This document shows, one piece after another, positions 5,045 through 9,218 of a stretch of 9,218 bases of DNA (position 1 is its first letter; every line of letters starts with the position of its first letter). The stretch comes from CAISDH01 sp964398805 (GTDB taxonomy: Archaea; Micrarchaeota; Micrarchaeia; Micrarchaeales; Micrarchaeaceae). The translations under genes were made by a program, and so were the position numbers. The DNA is taken from positions 1 through 9,218 of the forward strand of contig CAYNNI010000015.1 of assembly GCA_964398805.1 (NCBI GenBank), given 5' to 3'. The notes under the pieces were generated by a model. The model was not told where the DNA came from. It saw only the letters and a list, made by a program, of their open reading frames with translations, and searched no databases.

Positions 5045-6606
5045 GCGCAACCGATTACCTGAAGGACAGGAGGATACTCGCGCTGGTAGCGATAGTCGTT
5101 GCGCTCGCGCTGCTGGACCTGCACTACGGCGTGCACCTTGGCATAGAGTTCGTCGGGGGCACGCAGATACCGATAACGCTCGAGCACGAGGTGAACCTCA
5201 CGACCATGAGCGCCCTGATATCGGACCTGCAGCAGAGGGTCTCGACATTCGGGCTCAAGCAGACGACCGTGGAGGGCGTAGGCAACTCTCACGTATATGT
5301 CATAATCTCGACCGTCTCGGGCAGCGAGATCAACCAGACCATAAGCATAATACAGAGCCAGGGCAGGTTTGAGGGCATAGTCAGCGGAAAGGAGGCGGTG
5401 AACGGATCCGGAATACTTCACGGGAGCATCGGCGCGGTGCCGCCCCAGCCGCTCAGCAATACAGTATCGTGGGCGGTGACGTTCTACCTCGCTCAGAACG
5501 CAGCGAAGCATTTCGCCGACGTGGCGCTGGGCCAGGGCAACCAGTCATTGCACATGTTCCTGGACAGGCCCAGCTCGGCTGTGCTGCTGGTCAACGCATC
5601 CCTACTCGGCAACGTCACGGCAGGAAGGAGCCAGAGCCAGGCGCTCTCCGCCATGCAAGCTGCGCTGAGCTTCGGCGATTCCTCGATACCCGTCATCTCA
5701 GTAGGCACATCGAACGCGAGCATAAGCAGCGCGGAAAGCTTCCTGGCAAGCCACTCGTACAAGACTGTCATAGCCAGCAAGGACATAAGCGGCGAGCTGA
5801 TCTCGTACCTGCAAAGCCGCAACTACAGCCTCAAGCTGGAAAGCGACGCGAACATGACCCCGGCATACAAGAGGACGCTGAACGGCAGCCTCGTGGACTC
5901 CTGGCCCGTCGTCGGCCTGCTCTCGTCGCCCATACTCAGCCCGTCTGTGACGAACGGCAACATCAGCCAGGCATACCAGATATCGGGCTACGCGCCCGCC
6001 TCGTTGCAGAGGAACGCGCAGATCGCGTTCGCGCAGAACCAGTCCAAGACAATAGCGAGCATACTGAGCGGGGGCGCGCTGCCGGTGTCGATAATAGCGG
6101 GCACGCCCACGACCATACCCGCAACGCTTGGAAGCCACTTCCTCTACATAAGCGCGCTGACAGGCCTTGCGGCCGTTCTCGCGATATCCGCGCTGATAAC
6201 GATACGCTACAGGCGCCTGTTCCTCGTGGCGCCCATCCTGCTGACGACGTTCCTTGAGCTGTTCATAATATTCTCGATAATAGGCCTCGTGGGCACCATA
6301 GACCTCGCGGCCGTAGCAGGCATGATAGCCATAGTCGGCACAGGCGTGGACGCGCAGATCATCATAACCGATGAGATACTCGCAAGGAGGAGCGAGTCCA
6401 CGATGCGCTCCGTCCTCGGCAACGCCTACTACATAATATGGACAGACGCGCTGCTGCTCGTCATCGCGATGCTGCCGCTGTTCTTCTCGACCTCGCTCGT
6501 CGAGGTCATAGGCTTCTCCGAGTCGACGATAATAGGCGCGCTGCTCGGAGTCATAGTGACAAGGCCCGCGTACAGCGCGATAGTCGCAAAGCACTACGGC
6601 GTCTGA
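5041..6606 (+). CDS. secD: Protein-export membrane protein SecD
   Basis: SecD works with SecF in the cytoplasmic membrane; in bacteria SecDF uses the proton gradient to pull on the emerging chain, while in archaea, which lack SecA, the exact role is less clear. The protein has 521 residues, a usual archaeal SecD length. Helix 1 is at about 11-27, followed by LGIEFVGGTQIPI (33-45), a large extracellular domain to about 365, and five helices at about 367-388, 395-415, 420-440, 460-482 and 490-510. The signatures GTPTTIPATLG (354-364), GTGVDAQIIITDEIL (433-447) and TRPAYSAIV (507-515) identify archaeal SecD. Twelve N-X-S/T sites lie in the extracellular domain. The gene order secF then secD is the archaeal one. 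No clear terminator follows; GAGCGCTC at 6611-6618 is a short palindrome without a T tract. Confidence 0.95.
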   Translation: MSATDYLKDRRILALVAIVVALALLDLHYGVHLGIEFVGGTQIPITLEHEVNLTTMSALISDLQQRVSTFGLKQTTVEGVGNSHVYVIISTVSGSEINQTISIIQSQGRFEGIVSGKEAVNGSGILHGSIGAVPPQPLSNTVSWAVTFYLAQNAAKHFADVALGQGNQSLHMFLDRPSSAVLLVNASLLGNVTAGRSQSQALSAMQAALSFGDSSIPVISVGTSNASISSAESFLASHSYKTVIASKDISGELISYLQSRNYSLKLESDANMTPAYKRTLNGSLVDSWPVVGLLSSPILSPSVTNGNISQAYQISGYAPASLQRNAQIAFAQNQSKTIASILSGGALPVSIIAGTPTTIPATLGSHFLYISALTGLAAVLAISALITIRYRRLFLVAPILLTTFLELFIIFSIIGLVGTIDLAAVAGMIAIVGTGVDAQIIITDEILARRSESTMRSVLGNAYYIIWTDALLLVIAMLPLFFSTSLVEVIGFSESTIIGALLGVIVTRPAYSAIVAKHYGV

Positions 6607-6657
6607 GGCGGAGCGCTCACGACGACGAGGGCATGCAGGTTGACGCACATTCAGATG

Positions 6658-6690
6658 GTATTATAGGTAATACTATCGTATTCCGTATTA
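6658..6690 (+). promoter_or_regulatory. Promoter and probable operator of the MNT-HEPN pair
   Basis: The perfect inverted repeat GTATTA-TAGG-TAATAC (6658-6673) covers the only good TATA-like sequence (TATTATA, 6659-6665), about 27 bp before ATG 6690. Further GTATT half-sites lie at 6678-6682 and 6685-6689, so four GTATT/AATAC elements fall within 33 bp, the last touching the start codon. A protein bound here would block TBP. The natural candidate is the winged-helix protein encoded immediately downstream, giving autoregulation typical of toxin-antitoxin pairs. Confidence 0.55.
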
Positions 6691-7238
6691 TGATATTGAA
6701 AGAATGGAGAAAGTTCAAGGGCTGGGCGGTGATTGAGTTCTTCCTTTCTGACGGCAGAAGCACGTATCTAAAAGAGCTCTCCAGGACGCTTAAGATAAGT
6801 CCCAGGACTGCGCAGATATACTTACGACTTTATGAAGATGGTGGATTGCTGGAGAAGGAGAAGACAGGCAATATGCTAGTGTACTCGCTGGCAGCCAACG
6901 CGATCACGACAGAACTGAAAAAGGCTTACTTGCTGCTGAAGATATCACCGTACATCAAGGTGCTTCTAGCAGACAACCCGCAGATAAGCAGTCTAACCCT
7001 TTATGGGAGCACGGCAAAGGGCGGATACGACAGAGGCAGCGACATCGACCTTCTTGCAATCGCCACTGCGAAGAGCCTCAACCTTGCAGGAATGGGCCGG
7101 CTAGAGAAGGAGCTGGGCATCGAGGTAAAACTGGAGGTAACCGGTGCAGGGGAATGGAGAGGGCTCGCCATGAAAAGGGATAAATTCTACACATCGGTCA
7201 TTAATAACAGCATAACATTGCACGGAGTGTTACCTTGA
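6690..7238 (+). CDS. Winged-helix/minimal nucleotidyltransferase (MNT) fusion, probable antitoxin
   Basis: The protein has 182 residues from ATG 6690. Residues about 8-68 form a winged helix-turn-helix (FFLSDGRSTYLKELSRTLKI, then RTAQIYLRLYEDGGLLEKEK). Residues about 95-150 are a nucleotidyltransferase of the Pol beta-like MNT type with LYGSTAKGGYDRGSDIDLLA: the GS motif at 106-107 and Asp118/Asp120 of SDID, with Glu145 or Glu149 in IEVKLEV as a possible third acidic residue. In characterised MntA-HepT pairs the MNT protein AMPylates the HEPN toxin and neutralises it. Here the DNA-binding domain is fused, so the same protein could also repress the operon. The frame is open upstream to 6438 inside secD, but the TATA spacing and the domain boundary favour 6690 as a leaderless start. 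The stop overlaps the HEPN start by 4 bp. DNA here looks more AT-rich than its neighbours, suggesting transfer. Confidence 0.85.
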   Translation: MILKEWRKFKGWAVIEFFLSDGRSTYLKELSRTLKISPRTAQIYLRLYEDGGLLEKEKTGNMLVYSLAANAITTELKKAYLLLKISPYIKVLLADNPQISSLTLYGSTAKGGYDRGSDIDLLAIATAKSLNLAGMGRLEKELGIEVKLEVTGAGEWRGLAMKRDKFYTSVINNSITLHGVLP

Positions 7239-7658
7239 ACTTGGAAGAACTGCTGAAGACGGGGCTCATAAACAGGCAAACAACAGATAAAGAGGCAGTC
7301 CTAGGGTCAGTAGCTGTGGCGGAGCATTTCCTTAAGAGGGCCAAGGGCAACCTCAAGATGGGCTTCTTCGACGTTGCGTCCTTGCTTGCGTACAACGCCA
7401 TGTTCCATGCGGCAAGAGCGCTTCTCTTTGACAAAGGCTACAAGGAGAGGGGCCATTTCGCGATGATCGAGGCCGTAAAGGAGCTCTACCCGAAGGATGA
7501 ACCGTTGCAAGAGTGCTTCAAGGTCTTGGATTTGTATAGGATGACAAGGCATTCGACACGATATGGGGGGGCTTAGCAATGAACTTGACGCGATCACGAT
7601 AATAAAAGATGCGGAAGGATTCATAAGGTCTTCAAAGGCAAGACTCAGAATAACATGA
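7235..7658 (+). pseudogene. HEPN-domain protein (probable toxin), frame broken at a G7 tract
   Basis: The start is TTG 7235, overlapping the MNT stop as TTGA. The helical HEPN core is clear (VAVAEHFLKRAKGNLKMGFF, then LAYNAMFHAARALLFDKGYK), followed by LDLYRMTRHSTRYGG. The uninterrupted frame ends at TAG 7574-7576 after 113 residues. Just before it lies a run of seven G (7565-7571). With one G fewer the frame continues LSNELDAITIIKDAEGF... for 28 more residues to TGA 7656-7658, which is the expected last HEPN helix, giving 140 residues. So the gene is either off by slippage in a homopolymer, a fresh pseudogene, or an error. HEPN toxins are often RNases with R-X4-6-H; here the nearest match is R102-MTR-H106 (three residues between), so activity is not assured. 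A HEPN partner next to an MNT gene supports a toxin-antitoxin pair. Confidence 0.82.
7565..7571 (+). repeat. G7 homopolymer inside the HEPN gene
   Basis: Seven consecutive G. Six would keep the 140-codon HEPN frame open; seven stop it two codons later. A possible slippage site or a sequencing-error hotspot. Confidence 0.9.
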
Positions 7659-7702
7659 ATAGCGCCGTACGCATCTGCATGTATTTCTAGTTTGGTAATG
7701 GT

Positions 7703-8338
7703 ATGAACTGCCCGACGTGTAACAGGACCAGCGACGATGCGAGGTTCATAGGCGACTTCTGCGAGTTCTGCGCCGCTGACGCGCTGAAGAAGAAGATACC
7801 GGAAAGCGTCGAGATAGAGCAGTGCAGGCTCTGCGGGCGCATAAGGCTCAGCGGCGCGTACTACATCATGGACAAGAACGCGCTCGCCGCGGCCATAGGG
7901 TCGCGGCTTAAGCTGCGCGACTGGGCCGTGAAGGTCAAGGACCATAAGGACCGGCAGGTGCTGGTGCTCTTCTCATACAGAGACACGAAGCCGCTGATAT
8001 CGTTCGAGAAGGTCATGCGCCTCAGGATAGTGCACAAGACCTGCCAGGACGACTACAGGAGGAGCTCTGGCTACTACGAGGCGATAGTGCAGTTCAGGGG
8101 CTCTCCCGAGAGGGTCGATGCAGAGCTCGAACGGATAACGAGGCACATAGAGGAGAACGGCGCGTTCATATCGAAAGTGGAAAGGGGGGAGAGAGGCTGC
8201 GACATATACCTGAGCAGCAAGGCCCTGGCGGAGGGCTTCTTCTCGAAGCGCAAGCTCAAGCCGAAGAAGTCATTCCAGCTGTACAGCATCAGGGAGGGCA
8301 AGAAGCTCTACAGGAACACGTACTTCGTCAGGGTATGA
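7703..8338 (+). CDS. nmd3: NMD3 family protein (large ribosomal subunit maturation/export factor homologue), short archaeal form
   Basis: The protein has 211 residues. The N-terminal zinc-binding part has paired cysteines CPTC (3-6) and CEFC (20-23), then CRLCG (41-45). The middle carries the NMD3 signature HKTCQDDYRRSSGYYEAIVQ ending in FRG (111-133), and the C-terminus has DIYLSSKALAEGF and KKLYRNTYFVRV, matching the family. Cys114 stands where the family usually has a C-x2-C pair, so one metal ligand may be missing. Eukaryotic NMD3 binds the 60S subunit and adapts it for nuclear export; archaea have no nucleus, so the role is probably late 50S assembly. The eukaryotic export-signal tail is absent, as expected. 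ATG 7703 is preceded by GGTAATGGT; no convincing TATA box was found in the 44 bp after the HEPN remnant. Confidence 0.85.
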   Translation: MNCPTCNRTSDDARFIGDFCEFCAADALKKKIPESVEIEQCRLCGRIRLSGAYYIMDKNALAAAIGSRLKLRDWAVKVKDHKDRQVLVLFSYRDTKPLISFEKVMRLRIVHKTCQDDYRRSSGYYEAIVQFRGSPERVDAELERITRHIEENGAFISKVERGERGCDIYLSSKALAEGFFSKRKLKPKKSFQLYSIREGKKLYRNTYFVRV

Positions 8339-8396
8339 CGCTCCGTTGCTGGATAGGCATAAGGCTGCAAAGTTGGGGAATTCCAAGATAGGGGAA

Positions 8397-9055
8397 TCAC
8401 TTCGCCACGCAGCTATGGCCGTATACGTTCAATGGGTAGCTGGTGGTGCTCGGCCAGGTGCCGACGCCGGTGCTCGACAGTGACGCGAAGTATACGTTGG
8501 GGACGGCGCTGCCTGTGGAGCCGCCTATGCAGTAGATGTGCGGCACGCTTGTGGTGACGACAGTGGTCGGGGCGGCGGTCTGGATCTGCGCCGCAAGGTA
8601 TACGCACGGCTGTCCCGGGGCGGACGGGCACGACGACTGCACGCTCACGTTAATCAGGTATGAACCGGGCTGAGAGAGCTGGCCGATGGAGCCGCCGACG
8701 TTCGCGGGCGTGTACGCGGTGACGTACGTCAGCCCCGCGTTGGTCCTGACAACGAAGATTATCTCGTGGCCTACGCGTTGGTCAGGGTGCCCACGTATAC
8801 GTTCTGCATAACCTGGATGAGAACGCTCTGCTTCGCCGGCGAGATCTGGGAGCCAACGGCAGATGCCGCGCTCGCGAGCTTCGAGGCTGCGCCCTGCGCA
8901 AGGCTCGCGGAGAGCGATGACGAAGAAGACGAGACCTGCATCAGCGCGAGCGCGATTAGCGGGACCAGCACGACGGGCCCGAAGCCCAGGGCTATGAGAA
9001 GCTCGATGCTGGACTGCGCCCTTCGGGAAATTCCATACGGCGCCACCATGAACAT
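8397..9055 (-). pseudogene. Class III signal-peptide (pilin-like) surface protein with kelch-like C-terminus, one frameshift
   Basis: The N-terminal frame (ATG 9055, or ATG 9049 with GAGG 7 nt upstream, which I prefer) reads MVAPYGISRRAQSSIELLIA then GFGPVVLVPLIALAL. This is a class III signal peptide with a perfect QxSxE motif and expected cleavage before the Gln. A Ser/Ala-rich stalk follows. This frame stops at TAG 8771-8773 after GTLTNA. The -1 frame carries on without a stop: DQRVGHEIIFVVRTNAGLTY, then an extracellular domain, then a kelch-like unit (IYCIGGSTGS, VYFASLSSTGVGTW, HSCVAK) ending at 8397. One added base near 8783 (CTG-GAC) joins both parts into a protein of about 219 residues. 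Both parts are needed for a sensible pilin-like protein. It converges on nmd3 with a 58-bp gap. A real lesion and a sequencing error are both possible. Confidence 0.75.
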
Positions 9056-9083
9056 GCCTCGCTTCTTCCTATGGACGCCATAG

Positions 9084-9092
9084 CTTTTTAGC
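9084..9092 (-). promoter_or_regulatory. Probable TATA box of the kelch-like surface protein gene
   Basis: On the minus strand GCTAAAAAG lies about 33 bp before ATG 9055 and about 39 bp before ATG 9049. The predicted transcription start near 9061 leaves a short leader that includes GAGG (rc of 9057-9060), consistent with starting at 9049. Confidence 0.4.
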
Positions 9093-9133
9093 TTATCTTG
9101 TGCGGCACGAGATCCGGAGCAGATAAAGTCGCG

Positions 9134-9218
9134 CTATGAGCTCCTGGAGCAGGAGTGAGAGTGTACTGCTAGCGGATAGGAGGTGGTGCTGGTCCAGGCA
9201 GCTATGCCTGTGCTGGAG
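9134..9218 (-). CDS. C-terminal tail of a paralogous kelch-like surface protein (partial)
   Basis: On the minus strand the frame entering from the window edge reads SSTGIAAWTSTTSYPLAVHS then HSCSRSS and stops at 9134-9136. It aligns with the C-terminus of the neighbouring surface protein (SSTGVGTWPSTTSYPLNVYG then HSCVAK), with W, STTSYPL and HSC conserved. It is therefore the end of a second copy lying in tandem upstream on the same strand. Only 27 residues are visible, so start, length and intactness are unknown. About 79 bp separate its stop from the next gene's ATG at 9055. Confidence 0.75.
   Translation of the reverse strand, partial: SSTGIAAWTSTTSYPLAVHSHSCSRSS

Noticed and set aside
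6611..6618. GAGCGCTC palindrome after secD as a terminator
   Set aside because: Only 8 bp, no loop and no T tract follow.
5698..6648. 316-codon minus-strand frame opposite secD
   Set aside because: Tyr/Arg-rich composition typical of an antisense shadow; secD on the other strand is unambiguous.
6438..6689. N-terminal extension of the wHTH-MNT protein
   Set aside because: Most of it is a shadow of the secD C-terminus; the winged helix begins just after ATG 6690 and the TATA spacing fits that start.
1..9218. CRISPR array, tRNA or rRNA genes, insertion sequence
   Set aside because: I saw no regularly spaced repeats, no tRNA cloverleaf or rRNA signature, and no transposase motif or terminal repeats.

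Overview
The window looks archaeal, most likely a DPANN lineage and probably Micrarchaeota-like (the phylum is inference). Signs seen directly: the archaeal secF-secD order with the SecF signature GYAIDTDML and the SecD signature GTGVDAQIIITDE; a Sec61-gamma type SecE; RIO1 kinase and NMD3 homologues; TATA boxes about 25-31 bp before start codons with little or no leader; and two surface proteins with archaeal class III (pilin-like) signal peptides (QSAME, QSSIE). Most of the window is G+C-rich with frequent AGG/ATA codons. The stretch at about 6640-7680 looks visibly more AT-rich (not computed).

Layout. 1-481 (-): pilin-like LamG surface protein, interrupted by an in-frame TGA and apparently by a 1-nt frameshift at the window edge. 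560-1537 (-): two-gene operon, secE followed 6 nt later by a free-standing NFACT-R domain protein (RqcH/NEMF family without the N-terminal half). 1530-2729 (+): thiI, divergent from secE, with an uncertain start. 2707-3489 (-): rio1, converging on thiI with a 23-bp overlap. 3551-3823 (+): small two-helix membrane protein of unknown function. 3899-6606 (+): secF-secD, coupled by an ATGA overlap. 6690-7658 (+): fused wHTH-nucleotidyltransferase (MNT) overlapping a HEPN gene, a likely toxin-antitoxin pair; the HEPN frame is broken at a run of seven G. 7703-8338 (+): short NMD3. 8397-9055 (-): second pilin-like surface protein with a kelch-like C-terminus, broken by a 1-nt frameshift. 9134-9218 (-): C-terminal tail of a paralogue of that protein, running off the window.

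The core genes share two themes: protein export (SecE, SecF, SecD) and ribosome assembly or quality control (NFACT-R, RIO1, NMD3), plus tRNA thiolation (ThiI). The most interesting arrangement is secE directly followed by an NFACT-R gene. It suggests a genetic link between the translocon and clearance of stalled nascent chains, comparable to NEMF acting on Sec61-bound 60S subunits in eukaryotes. This rests on gene order alone.

The flanking surface-protein genes and the HEPN gene carry single-base lesions, whereas the core genes have clean bodies. This could reflect decay, phase variation, or sequencing/assembly error. The window cannot tell these apart.
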